Shown: positions 1 through 6,435 of the stretch, in pieces
Numbering within the stretch: the stretch's first letter is position 1
Layout of the letters: the number at the start of each line of letters is the position of its first letter
Assembly (NCBI GenBank): GCA_017881765.1
Contig: JADGQN010000054.1
Location: forward strand, 1-16,824
Source: Syntrophobacterales bacterium
GTDB lineage: Bacteria; Desulfobacterota; Syntrophorhabdia; Syntrophorhabdales; WCHB1-27
Length of the DNA: 16,824 nucleotides
Direction: 5' to 3'
The notes under the pieces: generated by a model
What the model saw: only the letters and a program-made list of their open reading frames with translations
The model's database searches: none
Told to the model about the DNA's origin: nothing
Program-made: the position numbers and the translations under genes

Positions 1-1
1 C

Positions 2-688
2 TCGGGTGAGCGGTATAAACAGATGACCGATGAGGCCATCAAGTACGTTCTGGGCTACTACGGAGAACCGGTCGTCCCTGTAGACCAGAACGTGATGGAC
101 AGAGCAATGAGCTTACCCAGGACCAAAGCATTTGTTAATTGGGAGCCTGAAGGGTACCTCAAATCCGTTGAGGAACTGCGTCAGGAGATCGGCCCGGAAC
201 TTTCCGACGACGACCTCATGCTCAGGATCCTGATTCCGGGAAAACCGGTGAAGCGCAATGAACCCACGAAGCAGGTCATTGCGCCTGCGACGAAATCTAC
301 TGCACCTGCAGGCCCTTTGCCCGACTTCCCGACGGAATTCAGCGTGGATGTGGATGGAGAAGTATTCAACGTGAAGATCTCGCCCGTCTGGGATGGAGCC
401 GGAAATGGCGAGAGCACAACGCAGGCGGGGACGCCACAGACACCCAAGGTAGCGCATAGGCCGAAGGAATTACCGCCCGGGGCGGTGCTTTGCGGGATGG
501 CAGGGTTGGTGCTTTCGATTGAGGCAAAGGTGGGGTCCACTGTCAATCCAGGCGACTTGCTGGCAATGATCGAGGCAATGAAGATGAGGAGGCATATCAA
601 CGCACCTCATGGCGGCGTGGTGAAAGAGATATGGGCCCGTGAGGGCGAAATCGTCGAGCCTGGGGATGTCTTGATGGTGGTGGAATAA
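2..688 (+). CDS. pycB: Carboxyltransferase subunit with C-terminal biotin domain (pyruvate carboxylase B / oxaloacetate decarboxylase alpha type), 5'-truncated by window edge
   Basis: Only the C-terminal ~229 residues are present. The frame is already open at base 2 and reads SGERYKQ before the Met at base 23; GERYK-type sequence is characteristic of the conserved PYC/OADA carboxyltransferase region, so base 23 is an internal Met and not the start. Domains seen: the end of the carboxyltransferase region (to about base 330), a low-complexity Pro/Ala/Thr linker, and a biotinyl domain ending at the stop. The biotin motif is EAMKM, with the acceptor lysine codon at 581-583. Biotin is charged with CO2 by the downstream biotin carboxylase, and this subunit passes it to a keto acid (family knowledge). 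The stop overlaps the next start by one base (TAATG), which indicates translational coupling. Substrate (pyruvate, oxaloacetate or another) cannot be decided because the catalytic TIM barrel lies outside the window; the symbol is provisional. Confidence 0.85.
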   Translation, partial: SGERYKQMTDEAIKYVLGYYGEPVVPVDQNVMDRAMSLPRTKAFVNWEPEGYLKSVEELRQEIGPELSDDDLMLRILIPGKPVKRNEPTKQVIAPATKSTAPAGPLPDFPTEFSVDVDGEVFNVKISPVWDGAGNGESTTQAGTPQTPKVAHRPKELPPGAVLCGMAGLVLSIEAKVGSTVNPGDLLAMIEAMKMRRHINAPHGGVVKEIWAREGEIVEPGDVLMVVE

Positions 689-2172
689 TGGGCAAGGTGA
701 CGGTCCGAAAGATTCTCGTCGCCAATCGCGGTGAAATAGCGATCCGTGTCATGAGAGCGTGCCGGGAGATGGGTATTGCCTCGGTTGCCGTCTATTCTGA
801 TGCGGACAAGGAGGCATTGTTTGCGAAATACGCTGATGAGGCCTATCTGATCGGTCCTGCGCCGGCCACCCAGAGCTACCTCAACATGCAGAAAGTGATC
901 GATGTGGCCAAGGAAAGCGGCGCCGATGCGATTCATCCCGGCTATGGCTTCCTTGCTGAGAATCCAAAATTCGCCCGTGCATGCGAGGAAGAAGGCATAA
1001 AGTTCATCGGACCGTCAAGCAGGGTATTAGAGCTGATGGGTGACAAGGTGACGGCCCGGCGCGAAATGATAAAGGCTGGTGTGCCTGTGGTGCCGGGCAC
1101 TGATGAGTGTGTGACGGAATTTGGAAAGGCAGGAAAAATAGCCAGGGAGATCGGATATCCCGTGATCATAAAGCCTTCCGGCGGGGGAGGGGGCATCGGG
1201 ATGACCATTGTCATGAACGAAGGGGAACTGGCTCACGCACTGGAATCGACGCAGGCAATCGCCACGACCACCTTCGGTCTTTGTGATATTTATATGGAAA
1301 AATACTTATCCAATCCCCGTCACATCGAGTTTCAGTTATTGGGGGATTCCCACGGAAACGCAATCCACCTGGGAGAGCGCGAATGCTCCATTCAGCGAAG
1401 ACATCAAAAGTTGATCGAGGAATCTCCTTCTGTGGCGGTGACCCCCCGGCTTCGCAAAAAGATGGGAGAGATAGCCGCGAACGCCGCCAGATTTGTTGGT
1501 TACGAAGGAGCCGGGACCATGGAGTTCCTGTTCTCAAACGGGAAGTTCTACTTCCTCGAAGTGAACGCCCGGGTGCAGGTGGAGCACCCCGTTACAGAGA
1601 TGGTAACCGGGGTTGACATCGTAAAGGAGCAGATACGGATCGCCTCCGGACTCCCCCTCAGTATTGAACAAGCAAAGATTCGAATGAACGGCAGTGCCAT
1701 CGAATGTCGCATCAATGCCGAGGACCCCCTGAACGACTTTGTCCCCACTCCCGGCAGGATCAAGAGCTACCACGCCCCCGGCGGGACTGGAATTCGCGTG
1801 GACAGCGGAGTCTACAGCTCCTACACGATACCGCCCTTCTACGACCCGATGATATCGAAGCTGATCGCGTGGGGCAGGGACCGGGATGAGGCGATCGCGA
1901 GGATGAGGCGGGCCCTCTACGAGTATGTTATCGTGGGTGTGAAGAGCAATATTCCATTCCACAAAGCGGTCATGGAAAACCAGCGCTTTGTGAAGGGGGA
2001 CCTGGGGACCCATTTTATTGACATGGAGACCACGTTGCTGGATGATATGAAGCGCATTATGGAGCGGGAGAAGCCATTGGAAGAAAGGCTATCTCATCAC
2101 CTTGAAGAGAAAAGAAGAATAGCCGCCATTTCTGCCGTAGCTGCCTTAAGCCAGATGTATGGCAAGCAGTAA
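688..2172 (+). CDS. pycA: Biotin carboxylase subunit (pyruvate carboxylase A / AccC-like)
   Basis: ATP- and bicarbonate-dependent carboxylation of the biotin carried by the preceding subunit. The 494-residue protein has the family layout: N-terminal biotin carboxylase domain starting KILVANRGEIAIR, ATP-grasp domain with the glycine-rich loop KPSGGGGGIGM (162-172), and a C-terminal biotin carboxylase domain. By alignment from memory to E. coli AccC (offset +3), the key residues are present: K162, H212, K241, E279, E291, N293, R295, V298, E299. The motif reads NARVQVEHPVTE instead of the common NTRLQVEHPVTE; the catalytic residues are kept. About 45 charged, helical residues extend beyond usual AccC length, as in PycA subunits of two-subunit pyruvate carboxylases, and probably contact the carboxyltransferase. 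It overlaps the upstream gene by 1 nt, so the two form an operon pair. The biotin carboxylase call is very secure; the name pycA depends on the truncated partner. Confidence 0.92.
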   Translation: MGKVTVRKILVANRGEIAIRVMRACREMGIASVAVYSDADKEALFAKYADEAYLIGPAPATQSYLNMQKVIDVAKESGADAIHPGYGFLAENPKFARACEEEGIKFIGPSSRVLELMGDKVTARREMIKAGVPVVPGTDECVTEFGKAGKIAREIGYPVIIKPSGGGGGIGMTIVMNEGELAHALESTQAIATTTFGLCDIYMEKYLSNPRHIEFQLLGDSHGNAIHLGERECSIQRRHQKLIEESPSVAVTPRLRKKMGEIAANAARFVGYEGAGTMEFLFSNGKFYFLEVNARVQVEHPVTEMVTGVDIVKEQIRIASGLPLSIEQAKIRMNGSAIECRINAEDPLNDFVPTPGRIKSYHAPGGTGIRVDSGVYSSYTIPPFYDPMISKLIAWGRDRDEAIARMRRALYEYVIVGVKSNIPFHKAVMENQRFVKGDLGTHFIDMETTLLDDMKRIMEREKPLEERLSHHLEEKRRIAAISAVAALSQMYGKQ

Positions 2173-2207
2173 CGGCAGGGTCCGAGGGTCCCGAGGAAAA
2201 CCGGAGC

Positions 2208-2235
2208 CGTGACGCGTGACACGTGACGCGTGACA
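2208..2235 (+). repeat. Perfect duplicated 14-mer built of 7-nt units
   Basis: CGTGACGCGTGACA occurs twice in tandem (2208-2221 and 2222-2235). Each copy is itself two 7-mers, CGTGACG then CGTGACA, so the block is four heptamers with alternating last base. It fills the 100-bp gap between the biotin carboxylase gene and the Tm-1-like gene. A similar motif in reverse orientation (GTCACG, also with a 14-nt period) lies at 12683-12706. No function is known to me. Confidence 0.85.
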
Positions 2236-2272
2236 ACGGACGAAGAAGAATGGCGAAGGAGTGTGACGAGCC

Positions 2273-3505
2273 ATGAGCCTGCGAAAACAGATTATTATTC
2301 TGGGGACACTCGATACCAAGGGCGAGCACCTCCACCTGTTGAAGAAGAAGATCGAGGCAAGGGGGCACACAGCGCTGATCCTGGACCTGAGCATGGGGGC
2401 CGTTCCCGCCTTACCCGCGGACATACCGGCCGCGGAAATCGCCCGGGTCGCGGGGCACAGCATCGAAAAGCTCATAGCGGAGCGGAACAGGTCCGTCTCC
2501 ACCGATATCATGATAACTGGAGCGCAGCAGAAGGTGCTGGAGCTTCTGTCGGGGAAGAAAATAGATGGAATAGTGGCGATGGGAGGGGCTTCGATGGCCC
2601 TGATCGCCTCACGGGTCATGGCGAAACTACCCTTCGGCATTCCGAAAGTGATTGCCACGCCTGCTGCCATGCCCACCTATATCTCCGAATGGTTCGGTGC
2701 CCTGGATGTGGTGATCATGCAGGTGATCATGGAATTTGCGGGCATGAATAATCTTGTCACGGCTGTGATCGCACAAGTTGCCGGAGCTATTTCAGGCATG
2801 GCCGAGGAAGCCTCTGACCATACGTCGCTCAAACTCCCTTACCCGTCGATCGCCATCACCCAGATGGGCTTCAATGAAGGGTGCGCGGTTGAGGTAAAGA
2901 GACTCCTCGAGGAAAAGGGGTACAACGTCTACCCATTTCACGCGAACGGTATAAGTGATAGAAGCATGGAGCGGCTGATCGCACAGGGCTTTCTGGATGG
3001 TCTCATAGATATAGTACCCGCGGGGCTCATCGAAGAGCTTTTCCAGGGAAACAGGGCAGCGGGTATGGAGAGGCTCGGCGCGCCTATTGAGAGAGGGATG
3101 CCGCTCGTGCTCGCACCATGCACCTTAAACACGACCGGCGCCGGACCCACGCGCAGGATGAAAGAGCGCTTCATCAACCGGCCGCTGAGGCTGCAGATCG
3201 ACGAGATTCGGTTCATGACCCGCTATGAGCCCGATGAGATGAGACAGGGCGCGCGGCTGTATGCGGAGAAGCTGAACAGGGCCAAAGGCCCGGTCAAGTT
3301 TCTCTTCCCGTTACGGGGGTGGTCCTCGATTGACAAGCCCGGAAGCGTCTTGTACAATCCGGAAGAGGACAGGGCGTTTGTGGACGAACTGAAGGCGCAT
3401 CTGAAGCCTGAAATCCAGATTGAAGAACTCGATTGCAACCTGGAAGACCCGGAATTCGCCCGGGCACTGGTTGAGAGCTTCGACGAAATGTTTAGGAGAC
3501 GTTGA
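2273..3505 (+). CDS. Tm-1-like / UPF0261 ATP-binding-domain protein
   Basis: A 410-residue soluble protein of the UPF0261 family, named for the N-terminal domain of tomato Tm-1, for which ATP binding has been described. Visible family features are an N-terminal GTLDTKGEH strand-loop, a glycine-rich stretch AMGGASMALIASRVM, the following PFGIPKVIATPAA segment, a MNN motif near residue 160, and a second Rossmann-like half beginning near residue 190 (PSIAITQMGFNEGC). There is no fused C-terminal TIM barrel. The second half departs from the usual UPF0261 motifs as I remember them. The biochemical role of stand-alone bacterial members is not established; here the gene sits between biotin carboxylase and dikinase genes, suggesting a part in the same pathway. 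The start is the ATG with a modest GGAG 11 nt upstream. It lies 100 bp after the biotin carboxylase gene and 50 bp before the dikinase half. Confidence 0.85.
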   Translation: MSLRKQIIILGTLDTKGEHLHLLKKKIEARGHTALILDLSMGAVPALPADIPAAEIARVAGHSIEKLIAERNRSVSTDIMITGAQQKVLELLSGKKIDGIVAMGGASMALIASRVMAKLPFGIPKVIATPAAMPTYISEWFGALDVVIMQVIMEFAGMNNLVTAVIAQVAGAISGMAEEASDHTSLKLPYPSIAITQMGFNEGCAVEVKRLLEEKGYNVYPFHANGISDRSMERLIAQGFLDGLIDIVPAGLIEELFQGNRAAGMERLGAPIERGMPLVLAPCTLNTTGAGPTRRMKERFINRPLRLQIDEIRFMTRYEPDEMRQGARLYAEKLNRAKGPVKFLFPLRGWSSIDKPGSVLYNPEEDRAFVDELKAHLKPEIQIEELDCNLEDPEFARALVESFDEMFRRR

Positions 3506-3555
3506 GTAGTTAAAAAGGTTGAGTACGAATCACAGTATTGTTTGGGGGGTAATCA

Positions 3556-4584
3556 ATGGCTGAGAAATGGTTGTATTGGCTGGAGGATCTGGGAAGAGGG
3601 CAGAACGACCTGGTGGGGAAGAAATGCGCCAACCTGGGAGAGATGGCGAAGGTCGGTCTACCGGTACCCCACGGTTTTGCCCTTTCCCTTGACGCTTACA
3701 ACCTGTTTATGAACCTGGCCGGGGCGTATGATGAGATGCGCTCATGCATAGAGCGCCCCGAGACTTCGCTCGAATCGATCACGGGGATCAATGAACTGAG
3801 CCACTCCCTGCGCCGGATCGTCGAATCAAAGCCCATGCCGGCCGAGATGGCGGCAACGATACTGCTCCATTACCAGCAGCTGTGCGATCGATGCTGCGCC
3901 CTTGACGTTGCGGTCTCTACCCGTTCGGCCGGTGCAGCCAGCCATCCGGGTCAGTATGAGACTCATCTCAATGTGAAAGGGGACGCGGACCTTTTGGATA
4001 AGATAAAGAAGGTCTGGAGCAGTTCTTTCAATCCCACCTCTTTATCATTCAGAAAGCAGAAGGGTCTGCCCCTTGAAAGCGATCCCATAGGAGTAGCGGT
4101 GCTCAAGATGGTCAACGCCCGCAGCGCCGGAATTATCTTTACAGCGGATCCCAACACAGGGGATATAGGCAGGATGATCATAGAGGCAAACTGGGGGCTC
4201 GGAGAGAGCGTTGTGGGTGGAGAGTCGATGCCTGACACGTACGTGGTGGATAAGAAAACATTTGAGGTAGTGGAGCGGAGACTGGGGACAAAGCTGAAGT
4301 GTGTTCTCCCTATGGAGCAGGGTGTTGTCGAGCAGGAGACGTCGAAAGATAAGAGTTGCAGTTTCTGCCTGTCTGACGAAGAGTTGGCTGAGATAGCGAA
4401 GGTAGGCATTCGGCTTGAAACGCACTTCGGCCAGCCGCAGGACGTGGAATGGGCGATCGACAGCGACCTGTCTTTTCCGCATAATGTCATCCTCCTGCAG
4501 ACGAGGAACGAGGTGATGGCGAAGAAGAAAGATCCTGTTGATCAATTGCTTGACCTGATGGTGACCCGGTTCGTAAAGGCATGA
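3556..4584 (+). CDS. ATP-binding half of a split PEP-synthase-like dikinase (phenylphosphate synthase subunit 2-like)
   Basis: This 342-residue protein is a stand-alone pyruvate phosphate dikinase N-terminal (ATP-grasp) domain. Motifs in order: VGKKCANLGEM (20-30), with K22 in the position of the nucleotide-binding lysine; GLPVPHGFAL (34-43); STRSAGAASHPGQYETHLNV (121-140), the equivalent of the SSATAED...GQ.ET.LNV loop, with R123; MVNARSAGIIFTADP (185-199); EANWGLGESVVGG (210-222); and QDVEWAID...ILLQTR (295-317). It ends right after the QTR motif, so the phosphohistidine and substrate domains are absent; they are encoded separately at 6436-8118. Full PEP synthase is about 790 residues. The split matches the ~40-kDa subunit of Thauera phenylphosphate synthase, which phosphorylates phenol with ATP giving AMP and Pi. 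The RBS is a G-rich run (3543-3549) before the ATG. The phosphate acceptor is unknown. Confidence 0.85.
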   Translation: MAEKWLYWLEDLGRGQNDLVGKKCANLGEMAKVGLPVPHGFALSLDAYNLFMNLAGAYDEMRSCIERPETSLESITGINELSHSLRRIVESKPMPAEMAATILLHYQQLCDRCCALDVAVSTRSAGAASHPGQYETHLNVKGDADLLDKIKKVWSSSFNPTSLSFRKQKGLPLESDPIGVAVLKMVNARSAGIIFTADPNTGDIGRMIIEANWGLGESVVGGESMPDTYVVDKKTFEVVERRLGTKLKCVLPMEQGVVEQETSKDKSCSFCLSDEELAEIAKVGIRLETHFGQPQDVEWAIDSDLSFPHNVILLQTRNEVMAKKKDPVDQLLDLMVTRFVKA

Positions 4585-4690
4585 CAAAAAACTGTTGCAG
4601 AATGCTGCTCGCTGGATGAAAATGGGGAACAGAAACCCACAACGATCAGAGCCTGCGGGGTCGATATGAAAACGGTACCGGGCAGAGGAG

Positions 4691-4840
4691 GTGAACACGG
4701 AAAAGAAAGTAAGAGACGCGTTGAAACCCGAGACTCCGGGAAAGTTGCTTAGTGAAGCAACATGTGGCTTGGGTTTGCCGGGGGAGCGTGTGACTGGAGC
4801 CGGGAGGCTCGGCAACGACTCTAAACCCTGGAAGGCCTAA
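4691..4840 (+). CDS. Possible 49-residue small ORF, doubtful
   Basis: A GTG-initiated frame runs 49 codons from 4691 to a TAA at 4838-4840. The peptide begins NTEKKVRDALKPETPGKL and ends GNDSKPWKA. An AGGAGG lies directly against the GTG, which is too close to be a normal ribosome binding site. The frame overlaps all the main hairpins of this gap, so the reading frame may be incidental to an RNA structure. I do not recognise the peptide. Listed because it is the only sizable frame on the + strand in the gap. Confidence 0.15.
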   Translation: MNTEKKVRDALKPETPGKLLSEATCGLGLPGERVTGAGRLGNDSKPWKA

Positions 4841-4852
4841 GCCTTCTAGGGT
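4825..4852 (+). promoter_or_regulatory. 12-bp hairpin just upstream of the MFS gene
   Basis: ACCCTGGAAGGC (4825-4836), loop CTAA, GCCTTCTAGGGT (4841-4852): eleven Watson-Crick pairs and one G-U. It stands 26 nt before the ATG and about 10 nt before the ribosome binding site. No U-tract follows on the + strand, so it is not a standard intrinsic terminator. A role in leader folding, mRNA processing or stability is possible. Confidence 0.5.
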
Positions 4853-4878
4853 AAAAGAAAAAAGGAGGAGGGGGGATT

Positions 4879-6177
4879 ATGAAGTACTACCAAAAATTAA
4901 CAATTCTGTTAGGCTTAATCTGGGGATTCATAGCGATCCAGCGGATCGTCATCGCCATTATCATGCCTGCAATCCAGGCGGACATGAAGTTCACGTATAC
5001 GGATGTGGGCATGATCATATCGATCACGGGCCTCATCTGGGCCTTTGGCACCATCATATGGGCAAGTATCGGTGACCAGTACGGGCGCCGCCCGGTCATT
5101 GTCGGATGTGCCATCCTCGCTTCCGTCTTCTCCTGGGTGACCGGGATGGTCCACACGCTCGGCGGCATGCTGACTGTCCGGGGAGTCCTGGGATTCTTCG
5201 AGGGAGGTCCCTGGGGTCCCGCTCTTTCAACGGTAGGGGAAGAATCGCCCGACGAGAAGAGGGGGATGATGGTTAGTTTCATCCCCGGCAGTTTCTTTCT
5301 CATCGGCGTATGCCTGGGACCTATGCTCGCGGTCTGGCTCTTGACTCACTATGGGTGGCGGCCTGTGTTCTATGTCATATCCATACCCGGTGTCATCCTT
5401 GCCATAATCGCCGCGTTTGTTATGCATGAGCCCGCTTCCGTTGCGGCGGTCATCAAGGCACGTAAGGCCGGTGAGAAGAAGGTCGTATACGATCAAGGAC
5501 ACAAGGTGAAACTGAGCGATGTGCTCAAATATAAGAACGTGATTATCTCGACTATCAACAGTGTGCCCGTCATGGCCTGGCTCTGGATCTACAGCGGCTT
5601 CTCTGCGTTGTTTCTTGCCAAGGTCCACAACATGAGTATGGAGGGCATCGGCCTTGTTATGTCTGCTTCGGGCATAGGCGGATTCCTCGGTATGGTAATG
5701 ATGGGTCGGCTATCGGACGGCATGGGGCGTAAGGCGGCCATGATCCTCTCCGGGCTCCTCTGTTGCCTCTCCGGTCTGGCGATCATCGCGATGCCGGTCG
5801 GGGCTTCTCTAGGCGGCTTCTGCATACTTTTCTTCTTCTGGGGCATGTTCGGTGGTGCTGTCTTCCCGCTTTACCTGGGCACCTTGCCCGCGGAAAGCGT
5901 GCCGCCCGAGTTTGCAGGAACGGCCATCGGTGTGCCCACGGCAGTTGGTGAAGTTATTGGCGCAGCCATCATGCCGACGATTGCAGGCGCCCTTGCCGAC
6001 ATGTTCAACCTTTACGCTCCCATGTGGATGGCAGCAATAAGTGGATTGCTGATCATGCTCGTCTCCCTGGGATACGTGGAAACGGCGCCGAGGAAAGTGG
6101 CAAGAATGAAGAGCAAACCGACGCGCGATGACCATCTGCTCAAACCCTTCAGGGGTAAGAGCCGAGTCGCAACATAG
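4879..6177 (+). CDS. MFS transporter, anion/organic-acid symporter-like
   Basis: A 432-residue inner-membrane protein with about 12 hydrophobic segments in two halves of six. The cytoplasmic loop 2-3 signature is GDQYGRR (65-71), followed by the R101 and FEGGPWGP (107-114) segment of TM4, where the anion:cation and aromatic-acid symporter families carry an arginine and EG motif. A charged central loop (about 190-215, KARKAGEKK...) separates the halves. The second half repeats the signature as GRLSDGMGRKAAM. The substrate is probably an organic anion (inferred). A strong AAAGGAGGAGG (4861-4871) precedes the ATG at 4879. The gene lies between the two halves of the split dikinase, with unusually large gaps on both sides (294 and 258 bp), so it is likely the uptake system of the pathway or a later insertion into the cluster. 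Confidence 0.9.
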   Translation: MKYYQKLTILLGLIWGFIAIQRIVIAIIMPAIQADMKFTYTDVGMIISITGLIWAFGTIIWASIGDQYGRRPVIVGCAILASVFSWVTGMVHTLGGMLTVRGVLGFFEGGPWGPALSTVGEESPDEKRGMMVSFIPGSFFLIGVCLGPMLAVWLLTHYGWRPVFYVISIPGVILAIIAAFVMHEPASVAAVIKARKAGEKKVVYDQGHKVKLSDVLKYKNVIISTINSVPVMAWLWIYSGFSALFLAKVHNMSMEGIGLVMSASGIGGFLGMVMMGRLSDGMGRKAAMILSGLLCCLSGLAIIAMPVGASLGGFCILFFFWGMFGGAVFPLYLGTLPAESVPPEFAGTAIGVPTAVGEVIGAAIMPTIAGALADMFNLYAPMWMAAISGLLIMLVSLGYVETAPRKVARMKSKPTRDDHLLKPFRGKSRVAT

Positions 6178-6190
6178 CAGGCCTGTGTCT

Positions 6191-6382
6191 CTTATACCGA
6201 TTTGCATTCGAGCGGACGACCCAGCCTTTGGCCGGGTACCCCGGGCGGCAACGAGGAGCCCCACCCGCAAGCGGGTACCCGGGCGTACTCAGAAGTACGT
6301 CGAGGAGAGCGATAGCGAAGCATCCTGTAAGGACGCAGCGACAACGAAGGTATACACTTGAAGGCGAATTGGTATTTTTAAG
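6191..6382 (+). mobile_element. MITE-like repeat element with imperfect terminal inverted repeats
   Basis: The left end (6194-6214, starting ATACCGATTTGCATTC) and the right end (6355-6375, finishing GGCGAATTGGTAT) are inverted copies matching at 16 of 21 positions; both are preceded in their own orientation by CTT, with four extra A's on the right side. In between are a KpnI-like palindrome CCGGGTACCCCGG near 6232, a second GCGGGTACCCGGGC at 6271-6284, and a hairpin CGTACT-CAGA-AGTACG (6284-6299). The total is about 190 bp, with no convincing coding frame. Terminal inverted repeats around a short non-coding core are what a non-autonomous miniature element looks like. I cannot see a clear target-site duplication, and copy number in the genome is unknown. 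Confidence 0.5.
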
Positions 6383-6391
6383 CCGCGGGAG

Positions 6392-6412
6392 GGTGCCGGG
6401 ATGACCGGCACC
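6392..6412 (+). promoter_or_regulatory. 8-bp perfect hairpin in the leader of the phosphohistidine-subunit gene
   Basis: GGTGCCGG (6392-6399), loop GATGA, CCGGCACC (6405-6412): a perfect GC-rich stem ending 10 nt before the ribosome binding site and 23 nt before the ATG at 6436. No U-run follows it, so it is not an ordinary terminator. It could mark the edge of the upstream repeat element or affect ribosome access. Confidence 0.5.
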
Positions 6413-6422
6413 TATCAAGCAT

Positions 6423-6431
6423 GGAGGGGGG
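6423..6431 (+). promoter_or_regulatory. Ribosome binding site that sets the start at 6436
   Basis: GGAGGGGGG lies 4 nt before the ATG at 6436. The upstream in-frame ATG at 6421 overlaps this purine run and has no binding site of its own, so 6436 is chosen as the start. Confidence 0.7.
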
Positions 6432-6435
6432 AAGC

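Larger units (their letters stand above)
4585..4878 (+). other. 294-bp structured intergenic region before the MFS gene
   Basis: Several stems can be drawn. GTTGCTT (4744-4750) pairs with AAGCAAC (4755-4761) over a 4-nt loop, nested inside AAACCCGAG (4724-4732) with CTTGGGTTT (4768-4776, one G-U). GAGCC (4797-4801) pairs with GGCTC (4806-4810). A 12-bp stem lies at 4825-4852. This density suggests a structured leader RNA, a degraded mobile intron or element, or chance in GC-rich DNA. I could not match it to a riboswitch consensus I know, and I see no recognisable group II intron domain V and no reverse transcriptase. Downstream of the last stem is a purine-rich tract with the MFS ribosome binding site. 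Confidence 0.45.

Noticed and set aside
23..25. ATG at base 23 as the start of the first gene
   Set aside because: The frame is open upstream to base 2 and the residues there (SGERYKQ) continue the conserved carboxyltransferase domain; the gene begins outside the window.
4045..4815. 256-codon minus-strand frame opposite the ATP-grasp gene
   Set aside because: No recognisable domain, and its peptide is His/Arg/Pro-rich as expected of an antisense shadow; the + strand frame has clear dikinase motifs.
4585..4878. Group II intron or cobalamin-type riboswitch in the MFS leader
   Set aside because: I could not find a domain V hairpin, a reverse transcriptase or a consensus riboswitch box. It is kept only as an unassigned structured region.
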